A stretch of DNA of 64,000 nucleotides from Chrysoporthe austroafricana (taxonomy: Eukaryota > Ascomycota > Sordariomycetes > Diaporthales > Cryphonectriaceae): contig JYIP02000003.1 of the NCBI GenBank assembly GCA_001051155.2, positions 1,860,001 through 1,924,000 on the forward strand. The letters run 5' to 3'. Below are positions 1 through 10,647 of this stretch, piece by piece (the first letter of the stretch is position 1; every line of letters starts with the position of its first letter). Made by a program: the position numbers and the translations under genes. The notes beneath the pieces are model-generated. The model ran no database searches, had not been told where the DNA came from, and worked only from the letters and a program-made list of their open reading frames with translations.

Positions 1-214
1 CGCTAGCTTGCGTTCGCAAGCGCTATTCTAGTTCTTTCGCTATATATGCCTCTAGTCTGGCCGGCATAGAGGCTAGAAGGCTAGCTGGGCTGGAAAGCTG
101 GCTAGTCTGGCCGGTAAAGGCTCTTTTTTAAACGGCTTAACCTCTAGCATTTATTTGCAAATAATGCTTAGACGGAAGATTCTTTTACGCTTAGCGTACG
201 GATAAAGGGCTTAT

Positions 215-350
215 CGGTCTGGAAGGCTTGTCAGTTTGGAAGGCTTGTCGGTCTGGAAGGCTTATTAGTCTGGAAGGCTTGTCGGTCTGGAAGGCTTGTC
301 GGTCTGGAAGGCTTGTCGGTCTGGAAGGCTTATCGCTCTGGAAAAACCTG
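215..350. repeat. 17-bp tandem array, eight units
   Basis: Eight head-to-tail copies of a 17-base unit, cggtctggaaggcttgt, start at 215, 232, 249, 266, 283, 300, 317 and 334. The copies at 215, 283 and 300 are identical to each other, those in between differ at one to three positions, and the last decays at its right end. A short open frame crosses it only because the unit lacks stops in that frame; I do not treat it as a gene. Confidence 0.9.
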
Positions 351-1198
351 CTAAAGAAAACGTTAACTAAAATCCTTAGCAGCTATAATAATGTTATAAA
401 TGCTGCAATAATCCTAGGATAAACTGTAAAGTTAAAGAATTTATGCTAGCAAGGATAATATTAAATATAACTTTAAATACCGGAAACGTACTTAAATAAA
501 TATTTACAATATTTATAAGCCAATACGGCTATTATTGGGATATAAATAGGGTCCCAGTAATACTTAGATTTACGATTAAAGAGCTATAATAAATTATCTG
601 ATAAATATCCTATTCTTATATATCCAGCTTTTCAATTCCAGATTACTGGCTTATTAAATAATCCGGTAATCCTGGCTTACTAGATTACTTAATAATTTAG
701 TAATCCTTATCTTATCTAACCCTAACCCTGGGTTAATGCTTATCGAGTTTTCTTTGGGCGAAAAAAGGGACCGGGCGCCTGGTTGCCAGCTTTCGTTTCT
801 GTAACCCTGGTTCCTTATTAGATTATAACAAATAACGATTAGTAGTAAGAAAAGCTTAATCGATAAAAGCCTTCCAAAACGAATAACGGCAGTACTATTA
901 TAAGCTTTAATCGAAAAGCTATAAAGGAATAAATAGCTAAATACTCTATTTTCTATTATAGCAAAGCGCTACAAATATCGCAATAACTTAAGAACGTTAG
1001 CTTTTAATCGTAAATAGCATTTTATACTATATTATACCTGATTTGCTTTTTTAAAATATTAATAGCGATAGAAAAAAATAGCGATAATTAATACAGAAAG
1101 AGGATAGCGATAGTTAGTATAGACGCGTTTTAGTATTTTAGTATTTTGATATAGAAAATCGAATTTCAGAAGGTCTATAGCGAATTCCCAAGGGGAAA

Positions 1199-1250
1199 CC
1201 CCTTAGACCCCCCCAAACCCCCTAGACCCCCCCAAACCCCCTAGACCCCC
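1199..1250. repeat. 19-bp C-run minisatellite, G-quadruplex candidate
   Basis: A 19-base unit (C4-5, then TTAGA or CTAGA, then C7 and AAA) is repeated about 2.7 times. It gives six C runs at 1199-1202, 1208-1214, 1218-1222, 1227-1233, 1237-1241 and 1246-1250. The complementary strand therefore carries six G runs of four to seven bases separated by three to five bases, which satisfies the usual pattern for an intramolecular G-quadruplex. Confidence 0.8.
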
Positions 1251-1390
1251 GCAGGACCCTAACCCTTCCCCGGAGCGAATAGTCCGGACCAATTATCAAA
1301 TGGGTATATGCCAAGCCTGGTCCGTGCACGGATTTCAGGACCCCCTAGAGAGAATTCAACTAAGCAAAGCTTCGCTTGCTCGCTTAGTAA

Positions 1391-1458
1391 TCAACTAAGC
1401 TCACTATAAGCGAAGCTTTGCTGATCAACCAAGCTCACTATAAGCGAAGCTTTGCTGA
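1391..1458. repeat. 34-bp direct duplication
   Basis: Copy one at 1391-1424 and copy two at 1425-1458 abut and differ at one base (tcaactaagc against tcaaccaagc). Both contain aagcgaagctttgct. The reverse complement of that 15-mer is present at 1363-1377, so the site is also an inverted repeat. It forms the 3' end of the RRM-like frame. Confidence 0.85.
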
Positions 1459-1825
1459 CCAAGACCCTGGTGATCGGCTCGGCATACTGGAAGGATGTCC
1501 AGAGCTCACTGCTCCAGGAGACCCGGACCGGCGTGCTCTCGACGATGAAGCGGCCTTGCTGTGACTTGTTGTAAGGGCGCTCAGCCTCTGTGCGTGTCGC
1601 GAAGGCGACCTGGGCCATTCGCGCAGAGCTTGGGTGACCCTCGGGTGGATCGATGATCCGCGTGGAGAGGATTCGGCCTATCGAGCCAACGGCGATGATG
1701 GCGCGGATGAGGCCGCGCACAGTGCATGCCGTAGGGAGGTCTCTGATGAAGACGGCCGCGGTCTGGATAAGAGGGTCGTCGCCATTGTCAGCTGGCCCGC
1801 CGACGTTGGTAGTGGATTGAGACAT
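1391..1825 (-). pseudogene. Truncated RRM-type protein reading frame
   Basis: A 144-codon frame that resembles an RNA-recognition-motif domain. An RNP2-like strand, VFIRDLP, lies near residue 26, and an RNP1-like strand, MAQVAFAT, near residue 70, followed by a segment ending in VRVSWSSE. Small RRM-like hypothetical proteins of this shape are common in Sordariomycetes. The C-terminal part after about residue 122 is encoded by the duplicated 34-bp sequence at 1391-1458 and does not look like protein, so the original 3' end appears to have been replaced. It lies next to the AT-rich block. It could be a gene relic or a short expressed fragment. Confidence 0.45.
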
Positions 1826-3856
1826 GTTCTGGGGATGTCAGTATCTATCCACCAAGAGTGGGGTAGGTGTACTCAAGTACCTAGGGATGAAGTTATATAC
1901 GAAGAGAGTAAGGTTTGGGCGTATTGGACTAGTGGTGTTTGGCTGGATTGGCCACTTATGATGGTGCCTAAGGTTTGGATTCATTAGTATTTAGCGGAAG
2001 CATTGGGAGCAGTGTTCAAGGAATTTGCCATACTGAATTATAGTGATTATAGCCAATATTGAGTATAATCGATTCTGAGGGTGGTCGCTAATGTGATAGC
2101 TGATTTGTGGTGTACGAGATTGTAAAAGTGGTTTGTCTAGTTAGAGTTGGGTCCATACATTATATACTTGGGCACAGACTGAGTGAAAAGAGCAACCTGA
2201 CCAATCTCAGAACTATTGTTCCTCACATCAGACCTTCCATACAATGGATCTCGAATTCACCGGAGATACTATCATTGATGAATGGTATGTCGTTATATAT
2301 AATACGTATCTCAGTGCTTTGCATTGTTTGGTTTGAAGACGGAAATCTAATGATGGATTGCCTTGGGATTCCAAACGAGTAAATTGACATACTGGTGCTG
2401 TTGGCTGGGCTTAATCACGTACGTGATAACTGGGTTTGATTTGCTGTCTGTTGTTGTGTCTGTCTAGAAGGAAGGAGGGAGTAGAAATGGCTTTGCCCTG
2501 GCGCACGGGCCATATCCTGGCCCGTCCCCATAAGCCAGAGTGAACAGCTCTGGCTGTCCCATACTGGCTATCCCACAGGTGCCTTCTTTCAAGGCTTCAT
2601 GACCGAATTCGGGAGCATTGATTCACTTTTCGCCTGTATTGTTTTCTCGCATACTATATATCAAACCATTTTATTCCACAATAGACTCGAACGCTCACGA
2701 AGCTAGTTACGGCCATGGCGCTCCTTGATCTCTACCTGGGTGAAATTCTACCGGCAGTCCGCCCCATACACATCGCATTGAAATCAGCTCAGAAGACACC
2801 CGTGTCCAGGTAAATGTGCAAGACCTCAACGGCCAGCAAGGTGCTGGTATCGGCAGTAGCAGCTAATCTGACTGGCCGCGAGCTCCAAATGGGGCATTGC
2901 GAATGTGGCGCACGTGTAGGGTCGCAATGGTTAGGAGACACTTCAGTAGCTTCTCCATGCCTATGTCATTCTAGCGAAGATCACCGGCATACTTGAATTT
3001 TCTCGTCTGGTATTCACGAGTCTAGCAATTCCGAAAATATGATTCGGAACGCCGTGAGCGTGCATCGAGAATTTACTCTTCTCGGCAAGAACTATTTTCA
3101 ACGAATTTTCATTCCGATTTACTTGTCTGATGTTCTCTTAGCTCGTAATCTCTGGCCACTGTATAATTAGTTAATTGCCTTTGAGTCATCAAGGTCGGCA
3201 GCGACTAGGTGAAGGTTTGGGCACAGCCGCAACCTCATTGACACGCAGGGGAGGCGTGAGCTTCTAGGTCACAAGATAAAAATTTCAATACCGACTAGTA
3301 GAGCGGCGGTCTTTAATTCGTTCTTCGTCCTAATATCTCTTTTCTCTTCTTCCTTATTAGATCGTTCAGGCAACAGCTGTCGAGTAAATGCTGATTGCAT
3401 TCTCCGAGAAGTATCCTTTTTGGAGGCACTTATGAGTAATAATAATCATCGGTCAATACAAGTGACAGGCCTAGATTGAGTTGCGTATGCTGGGCATCAA
3501 AAAACTGGTGCATTTCCTTCGGGGTGCTTCTGAGGGGAAAACGCGCAAAAGCGAATCGCTGATGCGTACATCAGCTTGACCTTTAATATTTCTCCACAGC
3601 TATTATTGGGGGTGCTTTGTTGACCGCCTTCTCTATGCGACAGCCCCCAAATTTTATCTCGGCTCAGACCAACACCCACTTGATGCAGCCTTGTAGCACG
3701 TGTCTAACACCGAGATAAAGAAATTTTGCCACGCGCGGGATACGACTTTTTGGAGCAACTTTCCAACAACGCCCTACTCTTCTCAACCACAGCAGCCCTT
3801 TCCACGCGGACGATCACCGGCACGAGAACCAACTGACCAGCTGCCTTCTGACCAAA
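1826..3856. other. Intergenic, paired hairpins near 2.5 kb
   Basis: No credible gene was found in about 2 kb. Short frames on both strands have no recognisable domain. The notable structure is a pair of perfect hairpins at 2505-2525 and 2533-2555. The last few hundred bases are presumably the DPH3 promoter and 5' leader. Confidence 0.5.
2505..2555. repeat. Two adjacent 8-bp-stem hairpins
   Basis: The first is acgggcca, five-base loop, tggcccgt at 2505-2525. The second is agccagag, seven-base loop, ctctggct at 2533-2555. Both stems are perfect and are seven bases apart. No gene ends immediately upstream, so a transcription-termination role is not supported. Confidence 0.6.
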
Positions 3857-4339
3857 ATGTCGGACGATGAAGAAATCTCCGTCTACGACGAGGTCGAGAT
3901 CGAGGACATGACGTATGACGAGGCGCTGCAGACGTACTTCTACCCGTGCCCCTGCGGCGATCGCTTCCAGATCGCCCTCGCCGACCTGCAGGACGAGGAG
4001 ACGAACATCGCGGTGTGCCCGAGCTGCAGCCTGATGATCCGGGTGATATACGAGGTGGTAAGTTCTTGACGCCCGCCCCAAGTGCCGCGCTGCAGCCAGC
4101 CCGCGCGCGCGAGAGAGCGCCGCACCCCGCACACCGCGGGCCCGTCTGGCCGAGGCGGCGAGGGTTCACACTACGCGCTCAGCGAACTTCTTCGGCGGAG
4201 GTACACCATGTCGACTTTGTGGACGGTTAACTGACGTTCTGTGCTTGTGTCCGCACGACAGGATAATCTCCCCAAGCCCGAAGAGCCCGGGCCAGAACCG
4301 GAACTGGAGGCACCCGCTCAGGTCTCTGTGGCTGCCTGA
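3857..4339 (+). CDS. dph3: Diphthamide biosynthesis protein 3 (CSL zinc finger)
   Basis: Two exons, 3857-4057 and 4262-4339, encode 92 residues; the 204-base intron starts GTAAGT and ends ACAG. DPH3 (Kti11) is a small iron- or zinc-binding electron carrier. It supplies electrons to the Dph1-Dph2 radical enzyme that starts diphthamide formation on elongation factor 2, and it also supports Elongator-dependent tRNA wobble modification. The four metal ligands of the CSL domain are visible as C31, C33, C54 and C57 (CPC and CPSC). The N-terminal half matches the family closely, including the [13 protein letters not shown] start, and yeast Kti11 is of similar size. The C-terminal tail from exon 2 is Pro/Glu-rich. 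Splicing joins ...IRVIYEV to DNLPKPEEP in frame. Confidence 0.93.
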
Positions 4340-5279
4340 AAGAGGCGAGCCACGACCTTTCGATTGAACATAATACTAAGATGAAGGGAACACCCAACGG
4401 TGACGCAGACCCGCTGGCCGCGGTGGCACCGAGGCCACCTGGCTGTCCGCCGCGACAGGTTAGGCGCCTCCAGCGCTGCGCAGAGGCATGACACATCCAA
4501 GGGAGGCAGCCCGAGGCGAAAGGGGTAGGAGAGCTGTGGTCTCGCAGCGGTGACGACCTCTACAGAGCCTCCGTCTCGGGGGTCACGCGCAGATGGCACC
4601 CGGTAGTTCCCGGTCCGCCGTTACTGCCGTCGCAACTGCGGATTCATGTACGCGCCAGGGAGATGGCTGTGCGATGGGCGTGGGAGCACGACGAGAGAAG
4701 GGCAAACATGCAGAAGCCAGGTGTGGCACATGGGGAACCGAGCTACTTGCTGGCCGGCTGTTCTGAAGCCCGACCAGGGCCAAAGGGTGAGCACGTCTCT
4801 GGCGCTCCCGCGCCGCTGTTGAGAAATAAGGATGCTCAACGCAGAGACACGGGTACAAGCAACTGTGCCGAACAAGTGGAGAAAGAGTGAGAGCCTTGAG
4901 AAGGTAGAAGCCATGCTACTATCCATAGATCCTGTCTACATTAAGCATTAAGCCGTATTGCCTTGATCCGGATCCCAGACATGCCAGTCCGTCATCCGTG
5001 CAACCCAACTCCATAAAGTCCCAAATCGTGCAAGATGCCAAAGTCCCCCTCAAGGGTGGTGGTTGTGAAGTCTCCCAAAACTCCATTGCCCTGCCATGAT
5101 GCTTCGTGATGCAACCCGTGGTGGTATCATGTCGTCCCAAGAAAATAATAACCCATAATTCGTGCCGCCGAAAAGCGAAGACAAAAAACAACAACCAGGT
5201 TGGCAAGGGAAGTGAGGTCGTCAAGCCAAACCGAGCGCCCCGGTGGTGAAGGTGTTTAGTGCGCAGCGCCGCCTGTCGC
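4340..5279. other. Intergenic between dph3 and surface protein gene
   Basis: Convergent 3' flanks. Several overlapping frames of 75-101 codons exist on both strands but none has a recognisable domain or a consistent codon pattern. I see no gene. Confidence 0.5.
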
Positions 5280-5669
5280 TCATAGCAGACACAACGACAG
5301 CGCGAAGAAGATCACAAGCCCCAGCATGCTGCTGTCCCCTGCGAGACCCTCACCAGCGGCCGCGACATTGGACGACACCGGTGCGGGCGTAGACGACGTT
5401 GAGGTTGGCGAGGCAGTAGAGCTGCCGTTGCCTGAGATCGTGACGTGTGGTGTCGCTGTGGTCGAGTAGATGACCACAGTATCAGAGAGAGTCCAATTTG
5501 CGGTCGATATTGAAGAGGCCCAAGGGTCGCTTGGAGTCGGCGGCGTTGTCCACCCGGTGTAGGCAGTGAGGGATGTGCTCGTGCTTGTGCAGCTGGTACT
5601 TGACGTGTCCGCCGAGACCAGACCTGCCGCGCTCGTCAGGAGGCTGGTAGTGAGATGGGAGAAGCGCAT
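5280..5669 (-). CDS. Small Ser/Thr-rich secreted protein, probable GPI anchor
   Basis: The frame can start at 5696, but the internal Met at 5669 is preferred because it puts a classical signal peptide (MRFSHLTTSLLTSAAGLVSA) at the very N terminus. That gives 129 residues. The mature part is dominated by Ser and Thr, typical of O-mannosylated fungal wall proteins, with N-glycosylation sequons in NWTLS and NGSS. The last 15-18 residues are hydrophobic (LGLVIFFALSLCLL) after a small-residue stretch GEGLAGDSS, the pattern of a GPI-attachment signal. The likely location is plasma membrane or cell wall; the function is unknown. No intron is needed. Confidence 0.65.
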   Translation of the reverse strand: MRFSHLTTSLLTSAAGLVSADTSSTSCTSTSTSLTAYTGWTTPPTPSDPWASSISTANWTLSDTVVIYSTTATPHVTISGNGSSTASPTSTSSTPAPVSSNVAAAGEGLAGDSSMLGLVIFFALSLCLL

Positions 5670-7981
5670 CTTCTGTTCGTTGTGTGAAGTTGCCAAGTCG
5701 CTCGTATGACCCTGGGCGTGGGGAGATCCTAGATCAGATCTAAAGATTGGCGATCTCTTGGCTCGAAGGAACCGCGTGGTGCCTGGCGACTAGGGGCCTG
5801 GGGAGCAGCTGGCCTGATGTGTGGCGTTGTTTTCTTCAAGAGTATCTGACCGGGAAAGGCCAGCCGAGGAGTGACAGAGAAGATCTGAGATGCGAAGGGT
5901 CGTCTCTCCCATGAACGGCCATCGGCAGCCCGGGGATGGGCAGGCCCGAGGTTTTTCAAGACTTTCCCTGGCCGGTGCTTTTGGGGAGGATTTCCGGGGC
6001 AGAGTCACTCGGCTCTTCAGACGATCCGCAAACGATTGAGGTTTGGGTGGGACTCATGGAGCGAGAGACGGGGGAGAAAACCTGAGCGCAAAGCAGCCAG
6101 CCGTCCAGTTTTGTTTCGTTCTAGGTGACAAGGTTGCAGCATTGATCGACCCTTGTGGAGCCGCAATTCAGATAAGGTCTGGAGCAGGCAATAAGCCCGG
6201 GTCGAGCCCCTGGAGTCGGAGGGCCCTCTCACAAGGGGTCCAGGCGCCGCTGTGTCGTGACAACAGTGTGGTCGGAGGCGAGCGAAGAGGCTGGACGGGT
6301 CACACCTGCGACGGCGCCCACGTCAACCCGTGAGGCCGTGAAGCGATAGCATCGGCCTGGTCAGGGCGGCCCGGGCGGGAGCAGGATATGCGAAGCAGCA
6401 CGGAGGAGACAGGTTTTTGGCAAACATCCGTGGGTGGCAGCAGCTGGATGCGACCTTGTCCAACAAACCCCTGCCCCGTTCTTGTCATGTCGACATGCAG
6501 CTCGGTGCAAGTGGAACAAGCCGACAAGGCCAGACAGGGGAAGGGGGGGAATAGCACGGAGCAGGCAGAGGGCAATGCGGCGTCCTCTCAATGTCGCTCG
6601 AAATGCCTCAGAGGACGGTGAACCGCCGCCAGCCCCGACGGTCGGCAGTTTGACGCCCAGAGCCATCCGCCACCGAGGCAGCCAGGCCGCGGGGCGCAGC
6701 CGGCGGGTGACGATCACTGCAACTGCTGTCGTCTGTCTGTCCATGCCTCTCTCATGACGGCCATGTTTGATCTGTCGTTTCCCGCGCCTGCGAGCTGCAA
6801 CTGTCACGCCGAGCAAGCTTGACGGCAACCTTCAAGCTCCGACAGGGGTTGGGACAGGGGGATATGTCATTGCCCGTCGAGAAGCTGCACAGCCTGCATG
6901 AGCAGCTGCATGGCGTCGTATCGCGCGAGCACCCTTGTGCAGCGGTCCTCTCGACGGTCCTACACGAGCGTCCGGGCAGTCATCCTGATCGCACCGGCAG
7001 GTGAAGGGCTGCGTCGTGCGAGGCGTGCGTCGTGCGAGGCGGGCGTGGCGGGCCGTGAGGACCTTATACTAGGAGGAGAAGACGCTGGGTCCTGGAGTGG
7101 AGGGAGATGAAGAGCTCGCCAGTTTGATTGTCCCCATACCTGGAAAGGGGACAGGCCTGCCCGGGCGGCCCACATCATGTGGCTTGCGCGATTTGGCCGC
7201 AATCGAGATCGCTCGAGCCTCTCTCCTCTCTCCTTGTGGCTGTGAGGCTTCTCTCTAGGCCTCGCTGCGAGGGACCTGATGACTCCTCATGTCGCTGTTG
7301 TCGATCCATATGTATCTGAAGCATCATCAGCCCGTCACAACCTGGGGCCTAGTACTGCCTATCATTTCATGATCATGGTGATGATGGTGAACCAGCTGTG
7401 GCTCGGCGAGCGTCTCCTTTCGTGGTTATGATCCTGCCCCACATCCATGGATGGCTCTTCCTCACGGGCAGGTTTGCCTTCATTGAAATTAGCTCGCTGG
7501 CTCAATCGTTGTCAAGCTGATCGCAGCCATGCATCTCTCGATCGTGGCGCTTCTAGTAGGCTGCAGGATGCAAGGCTGCACAGGCTGCTCTGGATTATAG
7601 GTTGGGTCACCCGTCATCCAAGGCTCAAGGCGTCAAATCGGATGCACCCACCTCAGAGGGCCATCCTCCCTTCCGAGCAGCGCTGCTCAAGCTCTGCAGT
7701 CTTGATGCTGAGAAAAAGACTCGGAATAAGCATGCAGATGAAGCTGCAGTCAGCAAAGGTGCTGTCGTATGATTGGCTGTTCCGCATTGGAAGGCTAGTC
7801 TTCGTCGAGCAGCGTGAGGTGGAGAGGTGCACTTCGATGGCGATTCCAGCTCCAAGAGTCGTCCTCGTCTGCGTAGAGGCTGCTAGATCCACTCGATGCT
7901 ATTTTCCTAGACTCGTCAAGGTTCGTCTCCTAGCAAAAGCCTGTCACGATAGTGATCGCTTGTCACTATGCATTGGCCACT
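5670..7981. other. Long intergenic region without recognised genes
   Basis: About 2.3 kb between divergently transcribed genes. Many short frames of up to 230 codons overlap on both strands, but none shows a domain, conserved motif or plausible splice structure. A 230-codon plus-strand frame at 7447-8139 runs into the F-box gene in another frame and was rejected. Promoters of both flanking genes must lie here. Confidence 0.5.
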
Positions 7982-9733
7982 ATGCATTGGCCTGCGTTGG
8001 GAGCACTCTTCGGCCGGGGCCGCTCAAGATCCTCGAAAGTTCGGCGTCCTCCCTCCGAGCCGGCGATTGCAAAGACGCGAAAACGACGCCGCGCCCTGCC
8101 AGTCATCCGGCTCCTTTCCCTAGAAGACTTGGGGTTTGACATACTCACGGTGATCATGGAGCTGCTTGAGGCGGACAGCCCCAAGACCTTGTCGACACTG
8201 GCTCTCGTGAGCCCTTATCTCTATGACTTGGCCCGGCATGCCCAACATCGACAGATCACATTCACCCTCAAGGAATTGCATAGAGAAATATACAAGGAGA
8301 AGGTAGCCCGCTATCGCTTGGAGTATCTTGAGAAGCTCGGCTTTTTTCCTGTAATCCGACGCCTCACCGTCGCTGGTCACGGTGCCACACCGGACCTGTT
8401 GGCCGAATGGGGACAGTTTATCAGCAAATTACCCAGCTTGCGCGACCTTGTATGGCACTATCAAGATTCAATACCCAAGCAAGCGCTTCAGTTCCTACGG
8501 GAGCGGCCTTCGACCCGGCTACACGTAAAATCGATTTCTGGCCGCAGGGCCGTTAGGAGCTACGAAAGGCCTCCCGCGCTCGAGCAGCTGTACGACAGCA
8601 TGAACCTCTACTCACTCGAGGTCGAGTGCTCGTACGCTACCGCCGCGCAGTGTCTGGACACGATGCGACCACTCAAACGGGTGCTCATGTCGTGCCCCAA
8701 CCTTCGCAGACTCAAACTCGATATCGGCCTTCCGACGCCGGGATGTGTACCCATCATGCCTCTAGGAGAGTATACCGGGCTCGGTTTCACCGAGACCGAA
8801 CGCCCGGTCGTTGCACTGGAGCAGCTCGAGATCATTTCGTATCCATTCGGCCGGCCCTCAACACAAGAATATGCTTTTTACGGAAGCCCTTTCCCACGTT
8901 GGCTAGCATCGTTTATGTACCACAGCCAGGGCTATCCGCTGGCCCTGCGCGAGGAGGCGACATGGGGCCGGATATTCGATTGGTCCCGTCTGCGGCGTCT
9001 ATACACCGCGGATTCCGATATAGGACTCCAGCTCCTACCATGGCTCACGGCAGTACGGGAAATTAATCTGGGAGTCGGCATGGGCGCTCTAGGCGCAGAT
9101 TTGCAACAGGATGTGCGGTTGTTCCACGAGCAATGCATGATCCCACTAGAGGCCATCACGGTCCGCAAGCTTGCCAACATAGGCCTGCGTAACCTGCTGA
9201 AGCATGGCCCACAACTTCACAAGCTGGAGATCCATCAGACAGCTACAAGGGGAACTATCATGGATTGGGATGAGACCGTCAGAGCGGAGGACCTCATGGC
9301 TATCTCGGAAGGCTGCCCGCACATTAAAGAGCTGGCTCTCGACGTCCACCCAGAAGGCGAGTGGCCGCAGGCGATCTACGGCGCCCTGGCTTCGTTCCCG
9401 CGACTCCGGCATCTCGAGCTCTTCCTCGAATTCGAGGTGGAGGCTAACTTTAGCAGCCCAAACGGACGTGGATATGCGGCCAGCAAGATCTATCAATACC
9501 TGCTCGACAAGGCCCCCTCGAGGCCGCCCCGTCTCAAGACGCTGACGGTGCACTACGGTGCTAAGGAATTGGAACCGATGGGCTTTCATTTTCCAAGTGA
9601 AATTGGAAACAGATGGAACGTCTTCAGGTGCGCCCTGTCTGAGAATCAGGATGAAGCTGGAAAGGGCATGTTTACGACGACGCGTGATAGGACCCCCTGT
9701 AAGAAGGCAGACGGGTCCCTGTATTTCCTTTGA
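7982..9733 (+). CDS. F-box / leucine-rich-repeat-like protein
   Basis: Intronless, 583 residues from the first in-frame ATG at 7982; the frame itself opens slightly earlier at a GTG. After a basic N-terminal tail (KTRKRRR), residues about 40-85 resemble an F-box (LSLEDLGFDILTVIMELL, then LSTLALVSPYLYDLARH). The rest consists of irregular leucine-rich repeats such as LPSLRDLVWHY, CPNLRRLKLDIG, LEQLEIIS, LHKLEIHQ, CPHIKELALDV and FPRLRHLELFLEF. F-box proteins recruit substrates to SCF ubiquitin ligases through Skp1; fungi have many lineage-specific ones of this kind. The target is unknown. The start codon lies in the second copy of a 14-bp tandem duplication (see findings). Confidence 0.75.
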   Translation: MHWPALGALFGRGRSRSSKVRRPPSEPAIAKTRKRRRALPVIRLLSLEDLGFDILTVIMELLEADSPKTLSTLALVSPYLYDLARHAQHRQITFTLKELHREIYKEKVARYRLEYLEKLGFFPVIRRLTVAGHGATPDLLAEWGQFISKLPSLRDLVWHYQDSIPKQALQFLRERPSTRLHVKSISGRRAVRSYERPPALEQLYDSMNLYSLEVECSYATAAQCLDTMRPLKRVLMSCPNLRRLKLDIGLPTPGCVPIMPLGEYTGLGFTETERPVVALEQLEIISYPFGRPSTQEYAFYGSPFPRWLASFMYHSQGYPLALREEATWGRIFDWSRLRRLYTADSDIGLQLLPWLTAVREINLGVGMGALGADLQQDVRLFHEQCMIPLEAITVRKLANIGLRNLLKHGPQLHKLEIHQTATRGTIMDWDETVRAEDLMAISEGCPHIKELALDVHPEGEWPQAIYGALASFPRLRHLELFLEFEVEANFSSPNGRGYAASKIYQYLLDKAPSRPPRLKTLTVHYGAKELEPMGFHFPSEIGNRWNVFRCALSENQDEAGKGMFTTTRDRTPCKKADGSLYFL

Positions 9734-10647
9734 CTGGGTGAGATGTGATCAAGCTAACGGGTTCTTGAGAGACTAATGGAAACGGCTTGTCTTAAACGTG
9801 GGCCACGCTCCTTTCTTCACTCTTGATAAGACCGGGAAGATCCTAAAACCTTGCGAAAGGATCTAGAGCCAGTGCGTTCGGGACGCAGCATCCATGCTGG
9901 GAGGCATATATCAACGGAACATTACATGGAGGCTGCGGTCCATCTTTAGCCTTGAAACATAGCAATGGGACCTCGCATGAACAAGAGACATGGTCGCGTT
10001 CTGCGATTACATCCACGGAGACGACATACAGTACTTGGTAGCCTATTCACCGAGATTCTACTAAATGATCAGAAGTCAGTCACATTGGCATCTTAGAGCC
10101 ATCTTGACGAGCTATCATGGAGCAGCAGTGGAAAGAAACGTTTTGGTCATCAACTGCGTGAGCGATAATGATGTTTTCCTGGATGAATGCTTGGGCAAGG
10201 AAAGTCGAGAAAATGATTTCTTCAATGCCAACGGCCCTCTCCTTTTCGATTCGGCCACGATAATTACGGTGCCATGATCTTGAGAACTGAGTCAATAGAA
10301 CAACTACGCGGCAAGGTGCTACCTGCGACAACCTGCCTCATGAATACTATGTAGCCGTCTATCTCGCACCTGTACCTGCCATAATAGGTACTTAGGTACC
10401 TGCATAATGCAGGTTATCAAATTTTTGCAGTTGGCAGGCAGCGCAAGGGTGAATCGCTTTTCTGCCTGAGCTGTCACTGCCACAACGTTGACCCAGTGTC
10501 TGCCACCTGCAAGAGGCCTACCGCGTGCCCAGGTGCCTAGTGCTGCCTGCGAACCAACAAGGTAAAACCCAACCCACCCCAAACAACTTCGTTCTAGCAA
10601 CTTTGGATTATTCTGGTCGACAGCAACAACAGACACCACGCAGAATC
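9734..10647. other. Intergenic, promoter region of the DDX60-like gene
   Basis: No gene is recognised. The segment 10375-10560 is dense in short repeats of CCTGCC/GGCAGG and AGGTACCT-type motifs, for example taggtacttaggtacct near 10386-10402, which may be promoter elements for the helicase gene that starts at 10648. Confidence 0.5.

Larger units (their letters stand above)
1..1350. repeat. AT-rich, RIP-like repeat block without intact genes
   Basis: This stretch is strongly AT-rich and TA-rich compared with the GC-rich coding DNA to its right, and no reading frame of note runs through it. In filamentous ascomycetes such blocks are usually transposon remains mutated by repeat-induced point mutation; that origin is inferred from composition, since no transposase or reverse transcriptase can be read. 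It contains a 17-bp tandem array and a C-run minisatellite, listed separately. Composition returns to normal at about 1.35-1.45 kb. Confidence 0.6.

Noticed and set aside
717..728. Two TAACCC units resembling the fungal telomere repeat.
   Set aside because: Only two copies, followed by an inverted fragment; too short to call a telomere or an interstitial telomeric array.
7447..8139. 230-codon plus-strand frame upstream of and overlapping the F-box gene.
   Set aside because: No domain; it runs into the F-box coding sequence in a different frame and its composition is not gene-like.
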